Source: Todiramphus chloris collaris (Eukaryota; Chordata; Aves; Coraciiformes; Alcedinidae). From it: DNA of 64,000 nucleotides. Below are positions 1 through 12,962 of the stretch, piece after piece. The stretch spans positions 4,015,749 through 4,079,748 of the forward strand of contig JANVCC010000018.1 of assembly GCA_025345505.1 (NCBI GenBank), in the 5' to 3' direction. A program made the translations under genes and the position numbers. Below the pieces are notes generated by a model. That model did not search any database and was not told the DNA's origin. It saw only the letters and a list, made by a program, of their open reading frames with translations. Every line of letters starts with the position of its first letter. Position 1 is the first letter of the stretch.

Positions 1-3000
1 TAGAAAAGGAGAACCTCGGTGTTAAAGAAATTTTCTAGCAACCATATAGCAGTGATGCCTTCTGCTGCCTGGAGTCGTATCAGAGGGATAAGGGGAGAAT
101 GAGCATCATCGCCACAGGAGATAGAGAGGACAGAGGACACAAACCAGAGGAAATCAAGCATCATTTGTAGCACTACTCACTAAAAAATTTTTTTTTGCTG
201 TTAGTGGTATCAAAGTTTTAAATGAGAACTGACACCTAACTGTGTGGGGCTCGAAAAACGGACAGAAACAAACCACAAAGTTCCTGCTTAAACTTCAGAA
301 ATCTTTTGTCTTCTCCTGTGTGTAATACCTAGCCCAAGAGGTGCTCAACTTTGAGTGTTGTTACATGACTTCACAAATGAGAGTAGCCAACTAGAATGGA
401 AAATAATAAACACGGAGAGTTATAAAAAAATATTTACACTTAGTCTTGGTGTTCCTAGATTATTATTTGTTCCTTTCCAGATTTATCCTGTCATTGTAGA
501 GATTTTACATTCTTTTGTTGTGAAGTAGCATGTCAGTGATGCCAGAGATGTCCACAGGTATAGCTTCTATCCAATCTCAATGAGCCAAGCCTGTCAAGAG
601 TTAGTGGTAGAAATAACATCTAAAATGGAGATCCTGTTCACAAGAAATTAAGTTCTATGCAATTTCCTTCAACCACTGATTAATTCCAACTCAAACAGTT
701 CTAGTACATGATCCTAAAGTTCTCATAATGTTTCATCTAGACAGCTCACATCCTGTCCTACAAAGCTGTGCAGCCTTGCTGCAGACTTACACAGCTGCTG
801 CATTTCAAATCCAAGCTGGCTCAGCCCCTGCCATAGGTGAACTGACAATTATGAGCAGTTTCAGTTCATAAAGCACTTTTAAATCTTTCAGGAAGAAAAA
901 TATGAATGAATGCTCATTTTCAAGGGAAATCTGAAAGAACTGTACAGAGTACAACTATAACAATTCATCTTGCATTACATAATGGTATAAGTACATGATA
1001 CTGTCCAAAATTCAACAGACTCATAAAACCATGAAACCTGCAGGGAGCTGCACTATTATTCTGTGTAATGACAAGTGAGGAAAAAAAAAACCCACTTTTT
1101 GTTCTTAGGATTCTCCAGTTACCAAGTTTCCATTTATTAACCTCTGTACCTGAATGTACATGCTACATGGATGCAGTGTCACCGTCTTTACAAAAAATCA
1201 ATATAAATTATTGAGGATGGGCATGTTTATATATCTTCCCTTTGTGTAATATCTTAGAACCCTTAAATAAGTTACCTTTTTTACCTAGTATCTGCTGTAA
1301 AATATTTGCTCACCTTACCCTTGAAATAAATATTTGTGTATTACACGTTAGGTTGCCTTGAGCAATGTGTCAGATTCTCGTTTATACTAAGGTCTTTTAA
1401 GCCTCTCAGGAGGTATATAAGAACATACACTTCATTTTAAAAGTAATGTATTCTTATCCTTGGATCCTTTTCCATCAGTACAACTGTGTGTAAAATGTCC
1501 CTAGTATGTATTTGAATCTGGCCATACAGTTAGGAAAAAAATAACTATATAAGGATTATGAGGTTAGGAGTTGTTTTGTTGTATATGAGAGATTCAGCTG
1601 ACTGCAAACTTCCTAGCTTACTTATTATCTTTTCACTCACAGAGCTAGTAAATTTATTTGCTAAATCAGATTTCTTTTTAAATTGTTAGATACGGATGAT
1701 AAGAAAATCTTACACTGTGAGCTCCTGGGTTTAGCAAGATGCACATTTTGTTCAGTATTTCCAGCGTAATGTGCTCAGACAGGCAGTGACACAATGGAGG
1801 AGCAGCTCTCCACGCGGTTGTGCAAACTACATTAGCAGAGTCATTTCACGCCAGTGTCTCCTACCTCAACAGAACCACATCTATACTGCCTGAAAGCCTT
1901 GCGCGCTGCTTGCAACAATTCATGTACTGTGTTGTGTAGTAAGACACTGATGTATGTGCAATCCAAGAATTTTAAATGTCCCCACAGGATATCAAATACT
2001 ATCCAGACCGTTTGTAAATACTTTCCCAGTGCTCTGAAGAAAATGAGCCAGTTCTTTTCAAATCTACTTAAATGACATTTTTGTCTTATCTAAAAATCTA
2101 TGTTCCTGTTTAATACAATCATCTGGGCAACTTACTGTTTCATCAGTACTGCAAGCTTATGCCTTCATTAATAAATTCTGTTTGAGTGTTAAGATTACCC
2201 CCAGTAGAGACAGCTGGGAAACTGCAATATAAAGTCAAGCAGCACATTTAATGACCAACTAACTTCTGGAAACTTAGTCCAAAATGATACATCATTGTGT
2301 CAGACACTCTTAAGCAATATGCAGCTTGCTCTCCCTCTTTAGAAACATGAAACCCCCTGAAACCGCTACCACAAATTGTGAGCCTTTTAAATTACTGCCA
2401 AGCCACCTGCTTTTCTCCAGGAAACTTCATAAAACTCTCCAAATTAGTAATGTCATTAAGTAAAGCTTACAGAACTGTTGTTATTCTGAAGGAGTATTAG
2501 CTGTTTAGTTTAAGGAAACCAATGGGGATTTTTATCATGGAAAGAACTGTCATATATATTGTATAATCTATTCCAAATGAAATACTTTTAAAATATTCTT
2601 AAATGTGCTATCCTTTCACATTCTGGGAGAAAACTGTATAATCATATTCTTGGGATTAAACTCATATAATGAAGAAGTTCACTTCAGGAAAGTGCATTAG
2701 AAAGATTCTCAAACAGTTGATGTGTCTTCAGATGGTATTAAGAGCTATATAAATCAAACGCCCAATTTTGCATTTTTGAGTAGCACTGGAAGAAATAGTG
2801 CTTAGATCGAAGAGGGAGCCTGATTTCCCCTGTTCATTCTCTTTTTTGAATCATTCTGCAGAGCGGGCAAGGATGGATTATAGGAATGCTTTCTGTCAAG
2901 GAGTCGGCCAAAACCGTACCATCTCATCTTGGAGTAATTTATCCAATAAGATGATTTAGAGGACAGTTCAGTGGCACCATTTTTGGAAGGCAAAAGCAAA

Positions 3001-6000
3001 GGGGAAGGAATATAAATCAAAGGTGACTGGCAGGTAAAGGATATATGCAGCAATCAGCCAAACCATGTGCACACTGGCACAAATTCAACAAGATCATTTA
3101 TAAAAATTTTAAGTCAGGAGTACACAAAAGGGGGTCTGGTGCTAACTAAATCCACAGATAGATTACACGCCACTGAAATAAACACTTCCAGATGCTGGCA
3201 TACAAAAACCTTTTACAGAAAGAAATGTTTTCTTTCATAAATCTGAAAGGAGGAACCTTGAATTGGGGGCTGGGAGAGAAGGGAACAAGATTTCCAAACT
3301 GAGATTTGACTTCCTACTGGTTTTATAGAATAATAACTCATCTTTTTCAAATGCACAGTGTTAACGCTGTAAGAATAACAAATAGCTACAGACAATAGCT
3401 TGAAGTACAGACAAAGACTTCATAAATATATAACCAATGAAATAAAATCGGTTTTTAGCTTTCACAATGAGAAGAAGAAAAATAACAATGTTAATTTGAC
3501 TTTCTGTATCAGAATCTGAAAGTATAACTGAAGGTAAAGTTTTCAAATGCCTTTTGACATAAATACAAGAATTTCATTTTTGCAAACAGATTCAGAACAA
3601 AAGATTAACTTCTTACAAACCAGTATCAATCAAATTTGGGTTTCAATAGGGGCAGTATATAACATACAGGACCCTAAATATCACAGATTTTTTATTTGGT
3701 TTCTATGTACCTTGTTTCTTTTGGAAACAGCATCCAAAATTTGTATCATTCAAGAGCTTTAGAAAAATTATGCTGTAATGTATATCCCTATTGTGTATAC
3801 TGAAGCAATTACTGAAGATTGTATTCCAGAACTTCCTACTACTATTTTGGTCTAAACTATGCAGAAAGAAATTTATTTCAGTTAACAATTCTAAGTTGCA
3901 GACCGAATGTGAAGCCGAATTTTTCTTGAAATTTAAGGCACCTAAACCAAACTGGTTTTTAAAAATGTTCTCTTTATCTTTAAAGATACCATACTGTCAC
4001 ACTTATTTTCAAAGATTCCCTGTCTTCTTTCCACCACCAGAATTGTCTGGTTTAGTCTCGCATAAGCTCAGCTGTGCCAGGTCTTCAGCTACTATTCCAG
4101 AAATCATGTTTTCTAAGGGAAATCAGTGGAGTCAATATCATCTTTATTAAATTGAAATTAGTAAAGGTTTGTGTCGAACTTCAGTTTTTTCCACAACACA
4201 AATGGATTTAAGCATTTTCATAAAAGCTGAGCGCAATCAGGATCAATCATGGTCAGTTTTCAAACATCAGAAGTGAAAGGTCTCGACTAAATAATTAACT
4301 TGATTGTGAAACTATTATTTACATATACAGCCAACTTATTGAAGTCTACATGCAATACTTGCATTTATTATTTAAGAACCTGTAAGACTATAGGCAGGGC
4401 TGTATAAGGCCCAAATAATGTAAGCCTCTGCCACATGGCAGTCTCTGGCACTACATGTTGATCGTGCAGGGAATATCACAAGCAGTACCATAAACATGGT
4501 TTTGCAAATATTCATTGTTTTATGATGCTTAGGCAATTTTATGGGACTGAAATTTTTAACAAGAGAAGGTTTAGACTAGCAAGGCTTTTCATACTGAAAT
4601 GAGTTGGAGCCTGAAGGAGCATTCTCCCTCAAAATTAAAAACCCAAACAAAAGTTGGTTAAACCCTCTGTTCATTCAATATGCTCCATTTACACACACAC
4701 GCTGCTGAATAACAGCCACTGTCCTCCGCAGGTCTGTGAAGGATTACAATTTACATTTATAAACTTGGTTTCTCTTTAACTAAACATGTAAAACATCTCA
4801 TTTCAGAACTGGCATAAACTAGAGGGGACAAAGAATCTGTTTTGGGAACATTTTTTTCTTCTTTTTGCCTGTGCTCTTCCAGTCTTACATCTGAGCACTT
4901 TGTTTTTCATTTCAGAGTACAACTGCACTTTTTACTAGAGTTGTTCTCTCATGGTCACAAGTACTACTTACAAGCTGTTCATGTACTACTACTTTCACTA
5001 TATATTGATCATAGCATAAATATTTTTAAAGAATTATAATTTGTTACTGCAACTGCTAGAAATACAATCAATTAAAACAACCTAAAATAATTTCTCTAGA
5101 CACACTATGCTGTATTCCTGGTAAAAAAAATATTTTGTGAACACCTTGGCATACCAAATATAATTATTTAGCATAATATTTGGATTAATATTAGGCTTAT
5201 ACCTATAGGCCCAGTCAAGACTGCAGATCATTTTCACTATGTGCTTTACAGAGATGAGTTTTTTAGGTTAATCTAACCCACTACTATTATTTCACTTTTT
5301 TGTCCAGTCTGTAGAAAGACTGATCTTGTTATAATTTGGTTTGGTTGATTTTGATCCCATTTAAATCCTGCATCTTACTGAAATCAATGATGCTGCTGTG
5401 TTGTAAAGTAAGAGTTCAGAACCAAAGTTTCACAAAGAAAGAGAGATGTACCCAAGTCATGCTACAAGATAAGGAAATTTGTCCTTTCCCAAAATGACTT
5501 TCCACTAACTTCCCACTGAACTCCAATAAATTCTGTACATGTAAGAGAAGTAATCCTCTTACTGTCTTCATCCTAGGTCACATTTCAATGTGTCTAATAG
5601 TTAGATCACTCCACTAAATGAACCATGAAATGATATAATCAGGCAGTTATAGTCTCCATGTACGGTGTTGTAATACCAATGTCATTGTACTTGAGATACT
5701 AGCATAGACTGAGATGATGTTTAATAACCAGGCATTCAGGCTTATTCAACTCCTTAACTGTCTAAAATAATAATAAGAAAAAGAACATGTGTAGAAAAGT
5801 ACAATAAGAAAAAAAAAAGATGTTATATGAATTATTATTATATTCATATACAATAATTTTATATCCAAATATAAATTCACATCTCGATATAAAATCCTGT
5901 TAATCCTATGTATACACATTTCTCATTTTCTTGAGCAAGGAAGCAAGATTTAGTCTGCAATGAATGAATACACATAAAATCTTTCACTTCCTTAAATTAA

Positions 6001-7111
6001 ATGAACAGAGCACAGAGAAATAGATTCAGGTACAGCACATGGAATTGCATCATCCTATTTGATGATGAGTTACATATTTCCCATTCCTATCCTGCAAAAT
6101 TATATGGCATTACTTTTAAACTCATTTATTTCTCTGCTCTTTGGAAGTCTTGATCCCGGTTTCAAGTAGGCAATACTGAGTACTACCCAATACTGTTAAT
6201 AGAGAATATATAGATAAAATATATGTCTAGACTACCTTAGATATCATACAATGTAGAATAATCTAGAGTACACTTGCTGCTTTCCATTGTGGCTTGTACT
6301 TTGAGACAAAACCTAAATGCTCTAATTATGTTAGTCATTTTGACATAGCTATTAAGGTCAAAATAAACGCAAACAGATCATTTTCACCAGTTTAATGTTA
6401 GCTCTCATTTACCATATGATTATAAAACTTTCAAAGTGCTCTTTTTGTCCAAGCCAACATCCATCAAATGCTGCTAAAGAATAAATTATACAGCTTAACT
6501 TTTCTTCCAAAAGTGCCTTATTAGGAACATTTATCACCAAATCACATGGAAGAGAGGGACAATCATGATGAAGCAGGAAAGAAAAAAAAAAAAAAGGAAA
6601 GATGTCAGAAAAAAAACACTTTTGTACTTTAGAAATACATATTAACCATCTTACGACAATAGTCCCAAAAGAATATGTATTTTAAAAAAAGAAATAATCC
6701 CCCATATTTACTTTTTAAATAGAAATAAAATCCAAATTTTATGAATGAGACTGAGTTATTCAGTAGCAAAAGATAAAGTTTGTACTTATATTCAGGTTTT
6801 ACATTTTAGAAGTAACGCTAGTATTTTGAAGTGTTCTACAAAATAAAAGATCTTCACATGTTTTCCTTCAGAAACCTAGTTGTTTTGGGAAGAAAGTATG
6901 TTTGCATCTGGTGACTAAAACTGATATGCAACCATGCAAAACGAGCAAGATTCAATGAAACTGAAAATGAACCACGAATCACATCAGTACAACTCGGCAG
7001 TAGTGGGGTCCTAGCATGTATGCCTCAAACTGCAGTGGAAAGCAAAATAATTTTGAGCATTTGAATATAGGTCAACCTAGGTCAAACCTTTCTCAAACCT
7101 GAAAGAATGAA
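1..7111. other. Intronic or 3'-side sequence with no recognised gene
   Basis: AT-rich DNA with ORFs under 120 codons and no recognised protein motif. Small features: an A-run at 5811-5818, a 9-bp inverted repeat with a 9-nt loop (5824-5832 / 5842-5850), a short AC tract near 4691-4701 and an A-run near 6578-6595. It should contain, or be followed by, the missing last SUPT3H exon, which I did not locate. Confidence 0.5.
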
Positions 7112-7325
7112 CCTGGCAGGAGTCTTATCAGGATGAGGATGGTGAGAGACTGGAACAAGATGTCCAGAGCAGTTAAGGATGTCCCACCCCTGAAAACATT
7201 CCAGGCCAGTTTGGAAGAGGCTTTGAGCAACACGATCTAGTGGAAGATGTCCTCATCGCAAAAAGTTTGGACTAGATGATCTTTAAAGGTCCCTACCACC
7301 CCAAACCTGTCTATGGTTTTATGAC
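7112..7325 (+). mobile_element. CR1 LINE 3' fragment
   Basis: This is the 3' part of a CR1 retrotransposon, truncated at the 5' end as is usual. Diagnostic pieces in order: GAGAGACTGGAACAAGATGT, GAAGAGGCTTTGAGCAAC, TTGGACTAGATGATCTTTAA, then the CCCTACCACCCCAAACC region. The tail (TCTATGGTTTTATGA) is degenerate, so the copy is not young. Confidence 0.8.
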
Positions 7326-8892
7326 TAATATCCTGGACTTCAGGGTGAATAACCTAGAAACTGTGGAATCCCCACATCGAGCATAAGATCCAGCTTCCTA
7401 TGCAAAAGCCTGGCATGAGAGAACATACATCATTCAATAACGTCCTTTGGTTTCCTCACTACCATAATCAGTCAGCATAACCCACCAGCTGGCATGCAAG
7501 TCCATGAGCCACAGGTTCTATGAGGAGATACTGCACTGGCTAAACTGACACAAAAGACCTTATCCTGGTAACAGGAACAACTTAACATAGGCCATGTTAT
7601 TTTTCCAGGTAGTTGAAAACCTTCATATAACATTAGGCAGGAGGCTGAGCTATTCAATATGGTGTCTGAGGGGGGAAAAAAAAAAAGTATCAGAAGGATC
7701 TAAACCCTGCACTGATCTCTTTGAAGTCACTAAAAGTAATAACCAACCAACTGGCAGTTGTCAAGGACCTGATGTATTCAGTTAGTATTTGAAACAAAAC
7801 TGGGCAGATCCCTTCCCATAACCCCACGGAGGAGAAGGAAGGTAGGGGGTTTTCACATTTTTGGAGTGTGATGGTCAATCTGGAGAAAACAAGGATAGTT
7901 TCCTAGCTGGTAATCTAGTCAAATATCTACACCTTCATCTGTCTCTCTCTACAATTATGTATGGGTCTAGCTACTACTGAGGGTGAGTTTCCAGACAGTG
8001 CAGAAATTAGGTTTAGTCTAAGAATGGAGAAGTTCTGGCTCCCCAGAGGTGAAAAATGATAAGGTAAGAAAAAAAAGAAGATAAAAAAATATAACACATG
8101 GAGAAAAGAAAAAAAAAAAAGAAGGGAATTAACAAGATCTGTATTTTGATATCAAGGGCAGGTAAAATATTCTTGCCTTGTTTTGGTTTAAAATGTAATC
8201 ATCTGAATGGGATTTTTCATACAGAGAACATTTATTTTATAGTGTCTCACAGTTTTAAGTAGGGAAATATTATCAGATACTTTGCAGGTCCAGATTTTTG
8301 CTCATTTCTCCAGATGTACCTCTAATTTAAGATCAATCTATTTGTACAGATGACAAAGTCTGTCAAAAACCAATGTTGTTAAATCATAAACAAAAAATGA
8401 TACACAGTGAATTTTAGGGAGACTACTGAATGTCTCACACTAGACAGCATGACAAAAAGCCAAAAAACAACTCCAACTAAATTAAGAGTAATCTTCCAAA
8501 TGAAAAAGAAAATGCTTGCTTCATATGATTGGCTGGAATGAGATGGAAATTATTTAAAATTAAAGAATAGTTCAGACCTGTCCATAATTTCTTAGTAATT
8601 TACAGCAAGGGTAGAATACTTCTGTAAATCCTCTTTACTGCCCAACAATCAGATATCCAAGAAAATTTCAGAATATCATAGGCTTACAAAATTAAAATAA
8701 TTTATTAAGTCTCAATAATTGTATTGTACTACAGGTTATGTAATGTTACTTTGGAAATCAGGAAAGCATTTAAAGTGAATCCATTTTCTTTCCCCAGTCT
8801 TTTCTCAATGGTCAGCACATAAAAGCAGTAACATGCTCTTGTTTTTAAAAAACTGTTGTTGAATACTTCAGACAATTTATTTTGCCTATTAT

Positions 8893-9250
8893 AGAATCAT
8901 AGTATCACAGAATAGTAGGAGTTGGAAGGGACCTCTGGAGATCATCGAGTCCAAGCCCCCTGCCAGAGCAGGATCACGCAGGGCAGGCCACACAGGAACA
9001 GATCCAGGTGGGTCTTGAAAGTCTCTAGAGAACGAGACCCCACAACCTCTCTGGGCAGCTTTTTCCAGGCTCTGTCACTCCCACAGTAAAGAAATTTTTC
9101 CTCATGTTGAAGTGGAACTTCCTGTGTTTCACCTTCATACCATTACCTCTTGTCCTATCCCAGGGCACCACTGAAAAGAGCCTGGCCCCTTCTCCTTGAC
9201 ACCCACCCTGCAGAGATTTGTAAACATTCATAAGATCCCCTCTCAGTCTT
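8893..9250 (-). mobile_element. CR1 LINE 3' fragment
   Basis: It starts with the reversed tail ATAGAATCATAGTATCACAG. Then come GTTGGAAGGGACCTCTGGAG, ATCATCGAGTCCAAGCCCCC, AACCTCTCTGGGCAGC and CCTCTTGTCCTATCCCAGGG, all typical of reverse-oriented CR1. Good preservation suggests a fairly young copy. A 68-codon minus-strand open frame inside it is repeat-derived. Confidence 0.9.
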
Positions 9251-9482
9251 CGCTAATATTATTCCTCATATGAGATTTCCTATATGTTCCTAAAGTGTGT
9301 CATGTTGTTTGGGATAGAAAAATATGCAGTTAGGTTTCTAGGACTGATTCTACATTATTCCTGTACAAGTATCATAAACTTATGCTTGACTAATAAAGCA
9401 TTTTGGCATTAGCAGCCTTGCACTTTTTTCTTTTTACTACTGTGAGAATGTAGAACCATGTCTTTTACTTAAAGTTCAAAAC

Positions 9483-9652
9483 GGATTGCCCAGAGAGGTG
9501 GTAGAAGCCCAGGAAACACTCAAGGTCAAGTAGGAGGGGACTTTGAGCAACCTGCTCGAGTTGCAGATGTCCCTGCTGACTGCAGGTGGGGTTGGACTAG
9601 ATGACCTTTAAAGGTCCTTTCCAACCCAAACCATCCTGTTACTCTATGATTG
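9483..9652 (+). mobile_element. CR1 LINE 3' fragment
   Basis: Contains GATTGCCCAGAGAGGTGGTA, GGGGACTTTGAGCAACCTGC, GGTTGGACTAGATGACCTTT and TCCTTTCCAACCCAAACCAT, ending CTCTATGATTG. It lies 230 bp from an oppositely oriented CR1 (8893-9250), so the two 5'-truncated ends face each other. Confidence 0.88.
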
Positions 9653-10066
9653 CAGGTACTGAACTGAACATGTATATAGCTCGCAAAAATGGTTGCTTCT
9701 TTATTCTTTTCCTTGTTCCTGTAGCAGGACTGCTAACACAAACAGTAAAATCCCATAAGAAAACGGTGTAAGACATGCATAAAAATCCTTTCTCCTCAAC
9801 CACAGCAGAATCTGGACACCTACTGACTATAAAATCAGATCTGATGTGAAGAATGATCAATAGGATTAAGAGAAATGAAAGACATAGTTTGCAAATATAT
9901 ATTCCTAACTTCTTTATATGACCTTTAGGTTAGTTTTAAGGGTGGTAACAGCTGAAAGCATGACTTCACCAAATCTAATGATAGATACCCATTCCTCTCC
10001 CTGCAGTATTTAAAGTGTCACCACAGGATCAAAAGAAGCACATTCAGTAATGCCACCTTTCTTCCT

Positions 10067-10873
10067 TGTCATGGTTTAGGGTCAGGGCAGCCCCTTAGAC
10101 CTATAACAGACGCTCTCTGTTAACCCCCCTCCCTCCCCAAAGGGGAAGAGAAAAGGAATAAGGGAGAGAGACTTAGCGATTAGAAAGGGAAACTAGAACA
10201 GCTTGAATGAAAATTAAAATAATAATAATAATAAAATGGAATATATACAAATATATACAATACCAGTATCAAACCCAACTCCCCTGATGGTAATTCCATC
10301 CCCGTCACCACTGATGCTGTGGAGCAGTCACTGGGGGACTCCCAGACTGGGCCCAGCAGCAGATGGGAGCTGTGTTCAGGAGCTGGATTCTGGTACTGGG
10401 GTCAGGAACACACAGATCGGATCGAAGGCAGAACGGACAGAGGCCTCCTTGGGTGCTCCAAGGAAGGAACAAAAAAAAGACCCAAGCCAAGCCAAGCAAA
10501 GCTGGCAAAGCAGTCCAAGAGGGGAGAAAAAGCCAGAGACCCCTTGGATCTCTTAGCTCTATGCCGAATATGACGTCTATGGGCTGGAATCCCTCGCTGG
10601 TCAGTTTGGGGTCCCCTGTCCTGTCCACTCCTCCCTGAAGGTGCAGCCTTTCACTTCCTGCACCTCCCAATGTGGTGCACAAGACCCAGCAGTGGCCTTG
10701 GTCTGCACACCAATCCTTGGTAGTAACTCTAAACATGAGGTGTTATCACTGCTAGGAGCAGACACTGTCTGTGAGAACAGGCTGCTGGCTTCAGACAGTG
10801 CAGTTAGTTAGAACTGAGCTGAAAAGTAAAATTACTGAACAGAATCAGTTCTGTTCTCACTCAAACCAGGACA
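10067..10873. mobile_element. Probable solo LTR of an avian endogenous retrovirus
   Basis: An 807-bp block is richer in GC than its surroundings. It begins TGTCATGGTTT and ends AAACCAGGACA, an 11-bp terminal inverted repeat with one mismatch that has the TG...CA ends of an LTR. The opening resembles the TGTCATGGTTTA start I recall from avian ERV LTRs. An (AAT)n-rich stretch followed by AATAAAATGG lies inside (about 10213-10240). Flanks TTCCT and CTCCC match at only 3 of 5 bases, so any target-site duplication has decayed. No gag, pol or env frame is present. Short open frames of 84-143 codons on both strands reflect composition. A non-autonomous DNA transposon is an alternative. Confidence 0.5.
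10213..10240 (+). repeat. (AAT)n simple repeat inside the LTR-like element
   Basis: A run of AAT units leading into ATAAAATGG; it may include the element's own polyadenylation signal. This is the only A/T-rich part of an otherwise GC-rich block. Confidence 0.6.
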
Positions 10874-12851
10874 CTCCCGGTTCTGTCATCCTGTCTAGGA
10901 GGTTGTGCAGTTACACCATGAAACTCTCATGAAGGCAATGGCAACAGGAGAAAGCAGAAGCCATCAATAGAAAGTGTTGCTACAGTACGGTTCAAAATGC
11001 ACAGCGATACTTTAAATGCAACAGTGTGAGAGTCTGGCAGTACAAAAAGGTTGGGTCAAAGGAAGCATCAATCCACCTTAATGTTTTCTGCACCTGTAAG
11101 GAAGTTAAAAAAAGTTTGGGTACTTTCATTTTGGACAACTGCAATGGCAATGGCAATGTTTGTACCCAAAACTGTCAATGAGGGGCACTGACAGGAACAG
11201 TGGTGAGACTGGCAGAATGAAATGCATACACCGTAATATCTCTCAAAATACTCTTCCTCAACTTTCTTATTAAAAAAGAAATTGTATTACAGCTCTACAA
11301 CATCTGGATGCATCTGGAAGGTGCCCCAAGATCCCCTCTGTCGTTCTTGGCTTGTTTAGAGGGAACAAGATCTGCTCACCTCATCAATCATGTTGACAGA
11401 AGGTAATCTCAACAAATCAGTTAGTTGTACCAGTTGGGAAGTTCACAACATTGCAGGACATTAAAAAAAACCCCAAAACCAATAACCCAAACCAAAGTAT
11501 TTTATTATATCTTGTGGTTGCAGAGAAATTTCAAACTTTGTTTAATAATTAACCAAACCATTTTTTTTGAGAGGGTCAAGGAAGGAAGACTTAACCTCTC
11601 TGTAATTTTTTTATGTGACCTCTTCTTTATCATAAAATTAAATACATTTTCTGCTTTCAGAAGCTATATCTCTTCGCAAACCTCTGCTAAAGACATTTTA
11701 TTTTGGACTATAAATTCTATCCTATGCTTTAAAATATATTAATCTAGCATTTGTGAGTGACTAACAAGAGAGGTAAATTTATGTAAAGATAACTCACTGC
11801 AAATACATATCAACTATCATTAATAAACCAAACATTCACTGCCATTTATAAAACCATCGATGAGCACTGACACTAGGAAAATTATAACTTTGCATACTTG
11901 TTTACTTTTATTTTTTTTTGCTTCTCACTTCTGGGGTCAAGTCCTCCTACTTCCTTGATATTTATGTTCTTCATATATTTCTATATAATTTTTATGTAGA
12001 TGAATTTCCTCCAAACTCAGAATAATTTTCCTTTCCTAATATCCCTCCAAAATTTCTTCCTGATTTTTAGAAACTCAGATCTAGTTTGGTGGTTTGGTTT
12101 TGGGTTTTTTTTTTTTCCCCTATAATGTTTTCTTTGACATTCATTCTTTCCTAAGTGGAGATATTCTGAGGTAAGCAAGGATATATGGCACACAGCACAG
12201 CAGATCAGAAGAAAATGATGCCAATTTATGACCTTGGAGACAGCCTACTTTCACATTTTTATCAGCTGAAGAAAATTAAATAAAAAATTCGTTTGGCTGC
12301 TCTGAACAATGGATTTGCATTTTGCATAGAAAAAATGATGGCAAAGCCTCATAACCCATCAGTGTTTTACCACAAGCTCAGTTCTATTACATTTTAGTGA
12401 AGGTTCAAAGTTGTCTAAAGAAACCATTCTCTTCTTTCTCCAACCATAAATGTGTCACTTGAGATTTCAGCTTCCAATAGGAACAGTATCTGACACAGAA
12501 CTAATTTTAGAATATAAAGTGCTCCTCACCATATTGGAATACATATAATTTAAAATAACTGTAAACCTAAACTTTGCAAAAACAGAAAATTCAAGCACTA
12601 ACAAAAAAGCATAATTTGTAATTGAAAGAAAATAATATTTAAAAGAAAAAAACCCCACTTTTTTGTCTTTCCAAAAAGAGACAGAAATTACTAAGTTTTA
12701 TTTCCCAAGAGAATTATGCCACTTTTATAAAGAAAATTACAGTCACCACAAATTGCTCTCAACAATTCCAAAGCTTCTTCATTTGACCACTTGAAAATCA
12801 AAGTTCCTTAAGATTATAAATATAACTTTTTATAACTCTGTTATTACGTAC
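10874..12851. other. Intronic sequence with no recognised gene
   Basis: AT-rich DNA between the LTR-like block and the penultimate SUPT3H exon. It includes a short AATGGC-type hexamer repeat (about 11139-11158) and T-rich runs near 11559, 11908 and 12104. A 105-codon open frame at 11425-11742 has no recognisable motif and looks random. Confidence 0.5.
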
Positions 12852-12962
12852 TGTGAATGGGGAAAGGGGGCCAATCTTGTGGCCATAGCGTCGAATGGCC
12901 TCTCTGATGTGGCTGGGCTGGATGGCATCACTTTGAGCCTCTATACCACAGGCTGCAGTGCT
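12852..12962 (-). CDS. SUPT3H: SUPT3H penultimate coding exon (about residues 266-302)
   Basis: This 111-nt exon encodes 37 residues: [20 protein letters not shown] followed by [17 protein letters not shown]. The acceptor is TTTTTCTGTTGCAG and the donor is ACA|GTACGT (phase 0). [10 protein letters not shown] is the most recognisable motif of the C-terminal fold. The human protein continues about 13 residues in a final exon. I did not find that exon between 1 and 12851, so it probably lies left of the window. If the donor were not used, the frame would read about 16 codons into the intron before a TGA, giving a slightly different C terminus. Confidence 0.95.

Noticed and set aside
3791-4150. 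119-codon plus-strand frame
   Set aside because: No recognisable motif, no splice partners and no compositional signal; consistent with chance.
5824-5850. 9-bp AT-only inverted repeat as a possible MITE or regulatory hairpin
   Set aside because: AT-rich inverted repeats of this size are expected by chance in DNA of this composition.
10305-10736. 143-codon minus-strand frame and overlapping plus-strand frames
   Set aside because: All lie within the LTR-like GC-rich block and overlap one another in several frames, as expected from composition.
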